This document shows positions 7,500 to 15,867 of a DNA stretch of 64,000 nt, piece by piece. The position numbers and the translations under genes are program-made. The notes below the pieces were generated by a model. It did no database searches. It was not told where the DNA came from and saw only the letters and a list, made by a program, of their open reading frames with translations. This stretch comes from Acidimicrobiia bacterium (GTDB lineage Bacteria; Actinomycetota; Acidimicrobiia; Acidimicrobiales; Poriferisodalaceae): positions 1-64,000 of the forward strand of contig JAJEEO010000019.1 in NCBI GenBank assembly GCA_022820925.1. Direction: 5' to 3'. Positions within the stretch are counted from its first letter, which is position 1. Each line of letters starts with the position of its first letter.

Positions 7500-8921
7500 A
7501 TGTTGTTCCCGACGTTTGTCTTCGGAGCATTTTTCTCCGTCGTTTTCGTCGTGAACTGGCTGACCCGGCCGCATCCGGCGCTGTGGAAGCCGCTGATGCT
7601 CGCCGCCAGCATCGTGTTCTACGGCTGGTGGAGCTGGCGGTTCGTCTTCCTGCTGCTCGCCACCATCGTCATGAACTGGGTCGTCGGGCACTACGCGGTC
7701 ATGAGCTCCGACCGCCGGAGACGCTGGTGGATCCGAGCTGGCGTGGCTGCCAACCTCGGCATCCTCGGCGTCTTCAAGTACTGGGACTTCTTCGCAGTCG
7801 AGATGTCCAACCTGCTCGAGAGTTTCGGCATCTCGGGAGCGTTGCCGGTGCTGGAGTACACGCTGCCGGTGGGCATCTCCTTCTACACGTTCCAGGCGAT
7901 GAGCTACATCATCGACATCGGCCGGGGGCACATCCGCGAGATGGCCCCGCTGGACTTCGCGGTGTACCTCTCGTTCTTCCCCCAGCTGGTGGCAGGCCCG
8001 ATCGTGCGGGCTGCGGAGATGGCCCCCCAGCTCGCCGCCCGTCCCGACCCCCGCTTCGTGCCGGCGGCCGAGGCATTCGGCCTCATCCTGAATGGCCTGT
8101 TCAAGAAGGTGGTGATCTCGAGCTTCCTCGCAAGCGAGATCGTGGACGGCGTCTTCGCCGATCCGTCAGCGCACAGCGGTCTGGAAGTGGCGCTGGCCGT
8201 GTACGCCTACGCCGTCCAGATTTACGCCGACTTCTCGGGCTACACCGACATCGCGATCGGCGTGGCGCTGCTGCTGGGCTTCCGTTTCCCGCAGAACTTC
8301 GACAACCCGTACCGAGCACTCACACTGCAGGACTTCTGGCGGCGCTGGCACATGACACTGTCGCGCTGGCTGCGCGACTACCTGTACGTGCCGCTGGGCG
8401 GCAACCGGCGCGGGCGCGCCAACACCTACCGCAATCTCATGTTGGTCATGCTGCTCGGCGGCCTCTGGCACGGCAGCACGTGGAATTTCGTGATCTGGGG
8501 CGGCATCCACGGCGTTGTCCTGGCGGTCGAACGGCTGCTTCGCGAGCACCGCGAGCGCACCGGAATGAGCCCGCTGCTGCCGTCGGGCATCGGCGAGACG
8601 GTGCGCTGGCTCGTCACGTTCCACGTCGTGTGCTTGGCGTGGGTGTTCTTCCGCTCCGAGTCGCTGTCTGCGGCGATGGAGATGCTCGGCGCGCTCGCCA
8701 ACTTCGAAAACTACGCCGGCACTGCGACACCGCTCGTCATCGCAGTGACGTTCGGGGCGCTCGCCTTCCAGTTCATGCCTTCGGACTGGTTCGAGCAGCT
8801 CCGTGACGGTTTCGGCAGCCTGGGCTGGGTGAGCCAGGGCGCTGTGGTGGGGCTGTCCCTGGTGGCAATCGACGTGCTTGGCCCGACGGGCGTGGCCCCG
8901 TTCATCTACTTCCAGTTCTGA
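7500..8921 (+). CDS. MBOAT family membrane-bound O-acyltransferase (AlgI/PatA-like)
   Basis: A 473-residue polytopic membrane enzyme that moves acyl groups, usually acetyl, across the membrane to an extracellular glycan. The AlgI hallmarks are visible: LPVGISFYTFQAMSYIID, QLVAGPIVRA, NFDNPYRALTLQDFWRRWHM, WLRDYLYVPLGGNRRG, and the catalytic histidine region LGGLWHGSTWNFVIWGGIHG. The start is the ATG that opens the first hydrophobic segment (MLFPTFVFGAFFSVVF). The SGNH-domain gene follows 3 bp downstream, the usual partner arrangement for exopolysaccharide O-acetylation. Confidence 0.92.
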   Translation: MLFPTFVFGAFFSVVFVVNWLTRPHPALWKPLMLAASIVFYGWWSWRFVFLLLATIVMNWVVGHYAVMSSDRRRRWWIRAGVAANLGILGVFKYWDFFAVEMSNLLESFGISGALPVLEYTLPVGISFYTFQAMSYIIDIGRGHIREMAPLDFAVYLSFFPQLVAGPIVRAAEMAPQLAARPDPRFVPAAEAFGLILNGLFKKVVISSFLASEIVDGVFADPSAHSGLEVALAVYAYAVQIYADFSGYTDIAIGVALLLGFRFPQNFDNPYRALTLQDFWRRWHMTLSRWLRDYLYVPLGGNRRGRANTYRNLMLVMLLGGLWHGSTWNFVIWGGIHGVVLAVERLLREHRERTGMSPLLPSGIGETVRWLVTFHVVCLAWVFFRSESLSAAMEMLGALANFENYAGTATPLVIAVTFGALAFQFMPSDWFEQLRDGFGSLGWVSQGAVVGLSLVAIDVLGPTGVAPFIYFQF

Positions 8922-8924
8922 GTC

Positions 8925-10088
8925 ATGCCGGCATCGAACGCTCCTGCTGATCACCGAACCGGCTTCCCGGGAGGCGAGCCGCGGCTCGACGCGACAGATC
9001 GCCGCCGCGGCGTGGCTGCCGGCAGGGTGCTCGCGGCCGGTGCGTTCGGGCTCGTGCTGGCGATCGCGCTCAATGCCCAGCAGCTGTTGCGCGAGGCTTC
9101 CCAGAAGCCATTCGGCTGGGAGCGCGACTCGTCGGTCGCGGTCTGGGAGCCGGTCGAGAGCGCCTCGAGCGCCGTGGGACTGCACCTGCCTCGCCTGTGG
9201 GCCGACGAAGCCTTGGGCCGCACGGTGACCGACCCCGCAGGCACGCAGGCGGCCTCAGACCGTGCCACCTCTGGAATCCCGGCATCGGCTGATCCCGATC
9301 CCGAGGCAACTGGGGGCATCGTGCTGGCCGAGACGGGCACTGACAATGAGGCCTCCACATCCCCAACGACCAGCCCGAGCGCCGCAACCGTGCCCGGCAG
9401 CGTCTCGGAGCCAGCACCCGCGGCCGCGCCGACGCCGGACAATCCGCTGCGCCTCGCCGTCATCGGCGACTCGATGGTCAGGTTCTTCGGCGACACGATG
9501 GTCTCGCTGGCCAACCAGACCGGTGTCATCGATGCCGCGACCGAGCACCAGCTCTCCAGCGGCCTCACCCGCCCCGACTTCTATGACTGGCCGGCTCGGA
9601 TCGTCGAAGTCATGGCCACCGACGACCCCGATGCGGTGGTGCTGATGTACGGCGGCAACGACGCGCAGGCGCTCGTCGTGGACGGCCAGATTGCCCGACC
9701 GTTCTCGGACACCTGGGCGGGCGAGTACTCAGCTCGCGTCGGGCACATGATGGATCTGGTCACGACAGACCCCGATCGCATCCTCATCTGGGTCGGGCAG
9801 CCGATCATGCGCGATCCTGATTTCGATCACAAGATGGTCGAGCTGAACAAGATCTACGCGGCCGAGGCGGCCACACGCGAACGTGTCCGTTACGTCGATA
9901 CGCGTGACCTCTTCCGTGGGCCCGATGGCGGATTCAGCCGCTACGTGATCGACGAGGCGGGTCAGCGCACCGATGTGCGCCTCACCGACGGGGTCCACCT
10001 CAGCACGATCGGCGGGAAGTGGCTGTCGCAGCTCCTGCTCGACGAGCTCGGCGAGATGGTCGATTTGAGCTCCGGTGCCGGATCATGA
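8925..10088 (+). CDS. membrane-anchored SGNH-hydrolase-like protein, partner of the MBOAT acyltransferase
   Basis: A 387-residue protein with a short cytoplasmic N-terminus, one membrane segment around residues 32-46 (GRVLAAGAFGLVLAIA), a Pro/Thr/Ser-rich linker, and an extracellular SGNH domain. Catalytic blocks seen are GDSMVRFFG (block I Ser), MYGGNDAQ (block III), and a C-terminal D-x-x-H in TDGVHLS. DUF459-like and AlgX/PatB-like proteins have this plan and acetylate or deacetylate cell-surface glycans using the acyl group exported by the MBOAT protein. The neighbouring MBOAT gene makes acetyl transfer to an exopolysaccharide the best inference. Confidence 0.83.
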   Translation: MPASNAPADHRTGFPGGEPRLDATDRRRGVAAGRVLAAGAFGLVLAIALNAQQLLREASQKPFGWERDSSVAVWEPVESASSAVGLHLPRLWADEALGRTVTDPAGTQAASDRATSGIPASADPDPEATGGIVLAETGTDNEASTSPTTSPSAATVPGSVSEPAPAAAPTPDNPLRLAVIGDSMVRFFGDTMVSLANQTGVIDAATEHQLSSGLTRPDFYDWPARIVEVMATDDPDAVVLMYGGNDAQALVVDGQIARPFSDTWAGEYSARVGHMMDLVTTDPDRILIWVGQPIMRDPDFDHKMVELNKIYAAEAATRERVRYVDTRDLFRGPDGGFSRYVIDEAGQRTDVRLTDGVHLSTIGGKWLSQLLLDELGEMVDLSSGAGS

Positions 10089-10102
10089 TGCGGCTCAGTC
10101 GC

Positions 10103-11863
10103 TCAGCGGCATTGAGCCTTGAATTCGAGTCCGGAGTCGGCCAGCCGTTCGAGCGCCATGTCGAGGCCGCGGACGGTTGACGAGCGATTCCCGCCGCCAT
10201 CGTGCAGCAGGATCACCGCTCCCGCTCGTGCCCTGTTGACGATGCCATTGGCGATGGTGCTGGCCGAGGGTCCCAGCCAGTCCCGGGGACTGTAGGACCA
10301 GCTGGCCAATCGCAGGCCGTGCTCCGCAGACCACTGCTGCGTGTACGTGCCGACGTCGTAGTAGGGCGGCCTGATGCACGGCGTGGCGAGTGGCCCCAGC
10401 ACTTCCTCGGTTCGACCGACCGAGCGGTCAAACGCCGCCCTCGTCATGCGGGCGAGTGACCGGTGATCCCACGAGTGATTGGCGAGGGTGTGGCCCTCGT
10501 GTGCAATCCGCTGGGTGATCAACGGGTATCTCTCTGCGAGATAGCCCACGACGAAGAAGGTCGCCTGTGCCCCGTGCTTCGCCAGCACGTCGAGCACTTG
10601 TGGCGTATAGGTGGGATGCGGACCGTCGTCGAACGTCAGGTAGATCACCGGGCCGTCGTCGGGCACCACCGGAGGCGAAGTTCGCATGCTCGACCAGAAT
10701 CCGTCGAGGTCACGGGTGGCAATCCCGTCGCCGAGCCCGGGGGGATACACCTCGATCGACAGCCGGTAGTCCGTCGGCTCGATGAGCGACGAGACGACGG
10801 TGATGTGCCAGGCACCTCCTGCCGGCAGCCGGCTCGCAAATCGCCGGGCCTGTTCAGCAACGGGTACCAAGACCGTGCGATCGTCGTCATCGTCGAGACG
10901 GGCTTCCAGCCAGACGCCGTCCGGCGCTTCGAGCGTCGCCACCATGACGTCGTGCTCGGCAGCGTGAACGATGAACGGATGCCGTTCGCGCAGTTCGATT
11001 CGATCCGACATCGCAGTGCCGATGCCGTCGAGTTCGAACCGGGCGGGCGTCGGCGGTCGGGTGATCTGCAGCGATGGCACGTTGTGCACCGGCTCGACGC
11101 GGACAGCGGTGACTGCGTCTTCGGCATCATCAATCGCGACGGTCAAGGTCGTGCGTCTGGTTATCGACGTCGGCCGCTCAAAGGGCGAACGATCAAAGAG
11201 CGACACCTCGATGTCGCCGTCCCGGATGTCGAGCGCCTCGACGATGGTGCGTTCGCCGAGCTCGATCGGGTCGCGGAGACGGAATGCGCCGCCGACGTCG
11301 ACCGCGGGGACGAGCCAGTTGGTCGGCGGCGAACCTGGTGTCTCGTCGATGACGTGCAGGACGTAGTCATCGACACCGTCGCCGTTCAGGTCGCCCCGCG
11401 CAGTCTCCGGCTGCAGTGAGAAGGCACGATCGGGATACGAGGCCGCGAGAACTGACTCGACGGACGTGGCGATTCGAACCTCCTCGGGCACGTCGGCGTC
11501 GGTATTCCTGGGCGCGAGCGGAGGCTTGACGGCGCGCGGATCGGCGTCCTCCACGGCTCCATCGTCGGCGCTGTCGTAGGTCTCTCTGGTCGGGAGGAGG
11601 GTGGCGGCTTGCGTCCTCGCCGGAGCCGCGGTCGGCGTGGCACCTTGCTGTGTCGTTGCCGGAGGCGAGGTCGTTGGGGATGTGATCGATGCCGCCGGCG
11701 TGGCCGGGGATGAAGTCTCGCCCGATGCTTCGCGTCCGGAGCCGGTGTCGAGTTGCTGGGCTCGGTCCTGATCGTCGGGTGCGCGTGAAAGCTGGCAGCC
11801 GCCGACGAGCACTGCCGCGACAATCAGCAAGCAGCGGCATGTGCATCGGCCAGATCCGACCAT
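10103..11863 (-). CDS. lipoprotein with C-terminal polysaccharide deacetylase (NodB) domain
   Basis: A 586-residue exported protein. The signal ends in lipobox LVGGC (Cys23), followed by a long Ser/Thr/Pro/Ala-rich linker. A middle region of unknown fold contains one calcium-type motif, GDLNGDGVDDYV. The C-terminal NodB domain begins near residue 400 with TFDDGPH (catalytic Asp pair), HSWDH (metal His pair, about residue 458), RPPYYDVG and LLHDGGG. It should remove N-acetyl or O-acetyl groups from a surface glycan or peptidoglycan. It converges with the MBOAT-SGNH pair (15 bp between stops), so the three genes may remodel the same polymer. Confidence 0.88.
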   Translation of the reverse strand: MVGSGRCTCRCLLIVAAVLVGGCQLSRAPDDQDRAQQLDTGSGREASGETSSPATPAASITSPTTSPPATTQQGATPTAAPARTQAATLLPTRETYDSADDGAVEDADPRAVKPPLAPRNTDADVPEEVRIATSVESVLAASYPDRAFSLQPETARGDLNGDGVDDYVLHVIDETPGSPPTNWLVPAVDVGGAFRLRDPIELGERTIVEALDIRDGDIEVSLFDRSPFERPTSITRRTTLTVAIDDAEDAVTAVRVEPVHNVPSLQITRPPTPARFELDGIGTAMSDRIELRERHPFIVHAAEHDVMVATLEAPDGVWLEARLDDDDDRTVLVPVAEQARRFASRLPAGGAWHITVVSSLIEPTDYRLSIEVYPPGLGDGIATRDLDGFWSSMRTSPPVVPDDGPVIYLTFDDGPHPTYTPQVLDVLAKHGAQATFFVVGYLAERYPLITQRIAHEGHTLANHSWDHRSLARMTRAAFDRSVGRTEEVLGPLATPCIRPPYYDVGTYTQQWSAEHGLRLASWSYSPRDWLGPSASTIANGIVNRARAGAVILLHDGGGNRSSTVRGLDMALERLADSGLEFKAQCR

Positions 11864-11940
11864 GACAACCGATCATGACCGATGTACGCGGCTACGAAGT
11901 GCCACCCCGCTGCTGTTCAACGGGCACTGCAGCGTGCGGC

Positions 11941-12027
11941 CTAGCCGCGGCCGCAGTTGGGGCGCTTGCCGTGATTGGCCTTGCTGCGGCGCGCCCGGAG
12001 CTTCCGCTTCTTGGTGCGCTTCGACAT
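11941..12027 (-). CDS. ribosomal protein bL37 (28 aa)
   Basis: A tiny, very basic ORF: MSKRTKKRKLRARRS, then the family signature KANHGKRPN, ending CGRG. This matches bL37, the short large-subunit protein described in mycobacterial ribosomes, usually 23-28 residues. The start ATG is preceded by a TAGCCT box 9 bp upstream and no Shine-Dalgarno. The Cys in the tail is unusual. Actinobacterial annotations often miss it because of its size. Confidence 0.88.
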   Translation of the reverse strand: MSKRTKKRKLRARRSKANHGKRPNCGRG

Positions 12028-12036
12028 AGGCGTTGC

Positions 12037-12042
12037 AGGCTA
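12037..12042 (-). promoter_or_regulatory. -10 box of bL37
   Basis: TAGCCT on the minus strand, 9 bp upstream of the ATG; leader of zero to three bases expected. Confidence 0.5.
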
Positions 12043-12138
12043 CCGAGGCAGCGCCGGCATCCGGTCATACCGCCATTGTTTCCCGCTCTTGTTCCCCGTG
12101 CTCATGCGATGGGGCTCACGGGCCGCTCGGGCCCAGGC

Positions 12139-13278
12139 TCAGCCGACGGCGCCCACCTCGTGCAGTTTCTCGATGTCGTCAGCGTCGAATCCCCAGTCGG
12201 CGAGCACCTCGTCGGTGTTCTCGCCGGGGGCTGCGGGCGGCCGGGCGACCTCGCCGGGGGTGCGGCTGAAGCGGGGCGCGGGTGCCGGCTGCATGACGCC
12301 CTCGACCTCCACGAAACTGCCCCGGGCGACGTTGTGCGGATGGTGCGGTGCTTCGGACAGGTCCAGCACCGGCGCGTAGCACACATCGGAGCCGGCCATG
12401 ATCTCGTCCCACTCGTCGCGGGTCTTGGTCTTGATGACCTCAGCGAGGCGCGCCCGCTTGTCGGCCCATCCGTCGCGGTCGTTGCGGTCCACCGTGGGAG
12501 CGTCGGCCAGGCCGGTCTTCTCAAGCAGCTCGTCGTGGAATTTGCCCTCGATGGACCCCACCGAGACGAACTTGCCGTCGGACGTCTCGTACACGCCGTA
12601 GTAGTAGGCGCCGCCGTCGAGGAAGTTGGACTCGCGCTCGTCCGTCCAGCCGCCCGAGCCGTAGATGCCGTAGATCGCCGCCATCAGCGACGCCGCACCT
12701 TCGGTCATGGCTGCGTCCACCACCTGGCCCTCGCCCGAAGCGCGCGCTTCGAGCAGCGCGGCACACACGCCGAACGCCAGGTACATGCCGCCTCCGCCGA
12801 AGTCGCCCACCAGGTTGAGCGGCGGGCTCGGCGCCTCCGAGGGGCCGATGGCGTGCAGCGCGCCGGTGAGAGCGATGTAGTTGATGTCGTGGCCGGCGGC
12901 GTGTGCCATTGGCCCTTCCTGGCCCCATCCGGTCATGCGGCCGTAGACCAGCTTCGGGTTGCGAGCGAAGCACTCGTCTGGTCCGAGGCCCAGCCGTTCG
13001 GTCACGCCGGGGCGAAAGCCCTCGATGAGCGCGTCAGCCTGCTCTACCAGCTTCAGCACCGTCTCGACGCCGTCGGGCGACTTGAGATCGACAGCCACCG
13101 AGCGGCGGCCGCGGTTGAGCACATTGAACTTGCGCCCCCGATCGATGCCCAGGTCCTCGGGCGCCATGCGGTCGATGCGCACGACGTCGGCGCCGAGGTC
13201 GGCGAGCAGCATTGCGCAGAACGGTCCCGGGCCGATGCCGGCCAGCTCGATCACCTTGAGTCCCTGCAGCGGTCCCAT
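12139..13278 (-). CDS. CaiB/BaiF family CoA transferase, alpha-methylacyl-CoA racemase-like
   Basis: A 379-residue class III CoA-transferase-fold enzyme. The sequence resembles alpha-methylacyl-CoA racemase (Mcr), which epimerises 2-methylacyl-CoA so that branched-chain or sterol side-chain acyl groups can enter beta-oxidation. Supporting features are the N-terminal [26 protein letters not shown], the GHDINY segment carrying the catalytic His, and the [11 protein letters not shown] segment with the catalytic Asp. The start ATG 13278 has a strong GGGGAGG ribosome site just upstream. The acyl-CoA dehydrogenase at 53 kb and the P450 at 61 kb could act on similar substrates, but that link is inference. 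Confidence 0.86.
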   Translation of the reverse strand: MGPLQGLKVIELAGIGPGPFCAMLLADLGADVVRIDRMAPEDLGIDRGRKFNVLNRGRRSVAVDLKSPDGVETVLKLVEQADALIEGFRPGVTERLGLGPDECFARNPKLVYGRMTGWGQEGPMAHAAGHDINYIALTGALHAIGPSEAPSPPLNLVGDFGGGGMYLAFGVCAALLEARASGEGQVVDAAMTEGAASLMAAIYGIYGSGGWTDERESNFLDGGAYYYGVYETSDGKFVSVGSIEGKFHDELLEKTGLADAPTVDRNDRDGWADKRARLAEVIKTKTRDEWDEIMAGSDVCYAPVLDLSEAPHHPHNVARGSFVEVEGVMQPAPAPRFSRTPGEVARPPAAPGENTDEVLADWGFDADDIEKLHEVGAVG

Positions 13279-13389
13279 GGGTTCCTCCCCGTCAATAGAT
13301 GTCTCGGGCGCGCACCCGAGGGGGCGAAGTCTTGCACGCCGCGCCCCGAACCGCCTGAGAGGACCGTGAGCACCCGGCGGTGCACTCAT

Positions 13390-13395
13390 TAGCCT
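13390..13395 (+). promoter_or_regulatory. -10 box of ychF
   Basis: TAGCCT with a 9-bp gap to the ATG at 13405; a leaderless or near-leaderless transcript is expected. Confidence 0.45.
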
Positions 13396-13404
13396 CGCCC
13401 GGCG

Positions 13405-14514
13405 ATGGAGCGCTTTGGGTTCGTGGGCCTGCCCAACGCGGGAAAGTCGTCGCTGTTCAACTCGCTCGCCGGCGGCGGGGCTCTGGCGGCGCCGTATGCC
13501 TTTGCCACCACCGATCCGAATGTCGGCGTTGCCCGAGTGCCCGATGCCCGGCTCGATGCGCTTGCCGAGATGAGTGCCAGCCGCAAGGTGGTGCCCACCA
13601 CCACGGAGTTCATCGACATCGGCGGGCTCGTGGAGGGCGCCAGCAAGGGCGAGGGATTGGGCAACCGATTCCTGGCGGGCATCCGTGAGGTCGACGCGAT
13701 CGTGTTCGTGCTGCGCGCCTTCGGCGATGCCGACGTGCCCGGCCCCGCCGACCCGCTCGAGCACCTGCGCATCGTCGAGACCGAGCTGACGCTGGCGGAT
13801 CTGGAGTCAGTGGAATCCCGGATCGACCGCCGGCGCAAAGCGGCGCGCAGCCAGCCGTCTGACGCAGCACTCGCCGACGAGGTGGCGGCACTCGACGCCG
13901 CGCTCGAACACTTGGCGGCCGGAACGCCGCTGTACCGGGCGTGGCCGCTCGGCGCAGTAACCGATGGGTCCGACGGACACCCGCACCGAGCCGCGCTGCG
14001 GAGCCAATTCCTGCTGACCGACAAGCCGGTCATGGCAGTGCTCAACCTCGGCGAGGACCAGCTCGATACCGCAGCGGAGCTGGCAGCGCCCATCGAGGCC
14101 GAGCTGCCGGGCGCAACGGTGCTGCCGCTGTGCGTGCAGCTCGAAGCCGAAGCTGCGCAGCTCACGGGCGCCGAGCGGGCAGAGCTGCTCGAAGGGCTCG
14201 GTCTCGGGGAGGGCGCGCTGGAGCGGTTCGTGGCCGCTGCGCACGGACTGCTGGGATTGCACACGTTCCTCACCACGGGCGAGAAGGAATCCCGGGCGTG
14301 GACCTTCCGGGCCGGCTGGCGGGCGCCGCAGTGCGCCGGACGCATCCACACCGATTTCGAACGAGGCTTCATCCGGGCCGAGGTGATCGACTGGGCCGAT
14401 CTGCTGGACTTAGGCTCATGGTCTGCAGCCCGGGACGCCGGCCGCCTGCGAGTCGAGGGGAAGGACTATCCGATGCGCGATGGCGACGTCGTGGAGTTCC
14501 GCTTCAACGTATAG
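13405..14514 (+). CDS. ychF: redox-regulated ATPase YchF (Obg-like, OLA1)
   Basis: A 369-residue P-loop protein of the YchF/OLA1 family, an ATP-rather-than-GTP-binding member of the Obg group that associates with ribosomes and the oxidative stress response. The P-loop GLPNAGKSS is at residues 8-16, the switch II-like [20 protein letters not shown] follows, and the usual NKxD is replaced by NLGED, the change linked to ATP preference. The C-terminal TGS domain is intact ([17 protein letters not shown] start through [10 protein letters not shown]). It heads an operon with the DUF192 gene (2 bp gap) and rsmI. Confidence 0.94.
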   Translation: MERFGFVGLPNAGKSSLFNSLAGGGALAAPYAFATTDPNVGVARVPDARLDALAEMSASRKVVPTTTEFIDIGGLVEGASKGEGLGNRFLAGIREVDAIVFVLRAFGDADVPGPADPLEHLRIVETELTLADLESVESRIDRRRKAARSQPSDAALADEVAALDAALEHLAAGTPLYRAWPLGAVTDGSDGHPHRAALRSQFLLTDKPVMAVLNLGEDQLDTAAELAAPIEAELPGATVLPLCVQLEAEAAQLTGAERAELLEGLGLGEGALERFVAAAHGLLGLHTFLTTGEKESRAWTFRAGWRAPQCAGRIHTDFERGFIRAEVIDWADLLDLGSWSAARDAGRLRVEGKDYPMRDGDVVEFRFNV

Positions 14515-14516
14515 CC

Positions 14517-14852
14517 ATGCCCTGGCTGGCCTGCGGGGATCGAGTGGTGGCAAGCCTCGAGGTCGCCCGTACCCGCTCTGAGCGCCGGCGTGGCCTGCTT
14601 GGGCGCGACGACCTGACCGGGGCGCTGCTGATCGAGCGGTGCCGGAGTGTGCACACCTTCGGGATGAGCTTCGACATCGACGTGGCGTACCTCGACGCGG
14701 ACGGCTGCGTGATCGACATCGTGACGATGCCGCCGGGGCGCATCGGCCGTCCCCGCTTGGCCGCGCGTTCGGTCATCGAGTCCCGGGCCGGCGCATGCGA
14801 ACGCTGGGGCTTGGCCGTGGGCGACACGCTCGATGTTCGGCTCGACGCATGA
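14517..14852 (+). CDS. DUF192 family protein
   Basis: A 111-residue protein of the DUF192/COG1430 family, of unknown biochemical function. The family core is visible: RTRSERRRGLLGRDDL, the aromatic/His segment VHTFGMSFDIDVAYLDADG, and a C-terminal ALGDTLDVR-type strand. Many homologues are exported; this one lacks a signal peptide. It starts 2 bp after ychF and its stop overlaps the rsmI start by 4 bp (ATGA), so it is translationally coupled. Confidence 0.82.
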   Translation: MPWLACGDRVVASLEVARTRSERRRGLLGRDDLTGALLIERCRSVHTFGMSFDIDVAYLDADGCVIDIVTMPPGRIGRPRLAARSVIESRAGACERWGLAVGDTLDVRLDA

Positions 14853-15706
14853 GCGAGACGGAGCCGCGGCTGTGGCTGGTTGCCACGCCCATCGGCAACC
14901 TTGCCGACATCGCCCCGCGGGCCATCGAGGTGCTGGCGGCGGTGTCGTTTGTGGCCTGCGAGGACACCCGCCGCACCGGCCTGCTGCTGCAGCGGCTGGG
15001 TGTGGGACCGCTGCCGCTGGTGGTGATGCACGAGCACAACGAGGCCACCGTCGCCGCAGAGATCGTGCAGCGCCTGACGGCGGGGGAGACCGCCGCGTAC
15101 ATCACGGACGCGGGCATGCCAGCCGTCTCCGATCCCGGCCAGCGGCTGGTCGCGGCGGCGGCAGCAGCGGGCATCGGCATCAGTGCTGTTCCTGGACCGT
15201 CGGCGCCGGTGACGGCGTTGGCCATCTCGGGCCTGCCGACGGATCGCTGGGTCATGGAAGGGTTCCTGCCCCGCAAGGGAACGGCCCGCGGTCATCGACT
15301 CGAGGGGATCGCCGCCGAACAGCGGACGGTCATCTTGCTGGAATCGCCCAAGCGCCTCGGCGCCACGCTTGACGACCTGGCCGAAGCCTGCGGCGCCGAC
15401 CGTCGGGCGGTCGTCGTCCGCGAACTCACCAAGCTCCACGAAGAAGTGGCGCGCGGCACGGTCGGCGAGCTGGCAGCCCGGTTCGCCGAACCGCCCAAGG
15501 GGGAGATCGTCGTGGTTCTCGGCCCCGCGACTTCCCAACCCGCGTCTGACGAGCAGATTCGAGCGCACCTCCACCGCGAGCTCGCATCCGGCGCCACCGC
15601 CCGCGACGCTGCAACCACCGTGGCGAAGCGACTCGGCATCGGACGCAATCGCACCTACCCCATCTCCACCGAGCTAGCCCGCTCCACAGATACCCCGATG
15701 CCATAG
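14849..15706 (+). CDS. rsmI: 16S rRNA (cytidine1402-2'-O)-methyltransferase
   Basis: A 285-residue SAM-dependent tetrapyrrole-methylase-fold enzyme that 2'-O-methylates C1402 of 16S rRNA. The signatures are LVATPIGNLADIAPRA at the N-terminus, ACEDTRRTG, the SAM-site TDAGMPAVSDPG, VPGPSAPVTALAISGLP, and the C-terminal KGEIVVVLG. A short helical C-terminal extension follows. The ATG overlaps the DUF192 stop. In the same neighbourhood rsmA makes a second 16S rRNA methylation. Confidence 0.95.
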   Translation: MSETEPRLWLVATPIGNLADIAPRAIEVLAAVSFVACEDTRRTGLLLQRLGVGPLPLVVMHEHNEATVAAEIVQRLTAGETAAYITDAGMPAVSDPGQRLVAAAAAAGIGISAVPGPSAPVTALAISGLPTDRWVMEGFLPRKGTARGHRLEGIAAEQRTVILLESPKRLGATLDDLAEACGADRRAVVVRELTKLHEEVARGTVGELAARFAEPPKGEIVVVLGPATSQPASDEQIRAHLHRELASGATARDAATTVAKRLGIGRNRTYPISTELARSTDTPMP

Positions 15707-15855
15707 CGACTCAGATGTCAGAGCGGTGAGGGCGGCGGCGGTTTCTGCGACATTGTGAGCTGCTGGATCGCTGGAGCAGAAAACGCCACCGCCCTCGCCG
15801 CGGCCGCAGGGAAGCGCGCACAACAAATCCAGCGGGCAGCCCAGCCCACCCTCAC

Positions 15856-15861
15856 TACCCT
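15856..15861 (+). promoter_or_regulatory. -10 box of metG (leaderless)
   Basis: TACCCT followed by 6 bp and the GTG start at 15868. It heads the metG-tatD-rsmA-ispE run. Confidence 0.55.
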
Positions 15862-15867
15862 GCTGGC

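Noticed and set aside
8166..9185. A 339-residue minus-strand ORF rich in His, Arg and Gln
   Set aside because: It lies antisense to the MBOAT and SGNH genes and has no family features.
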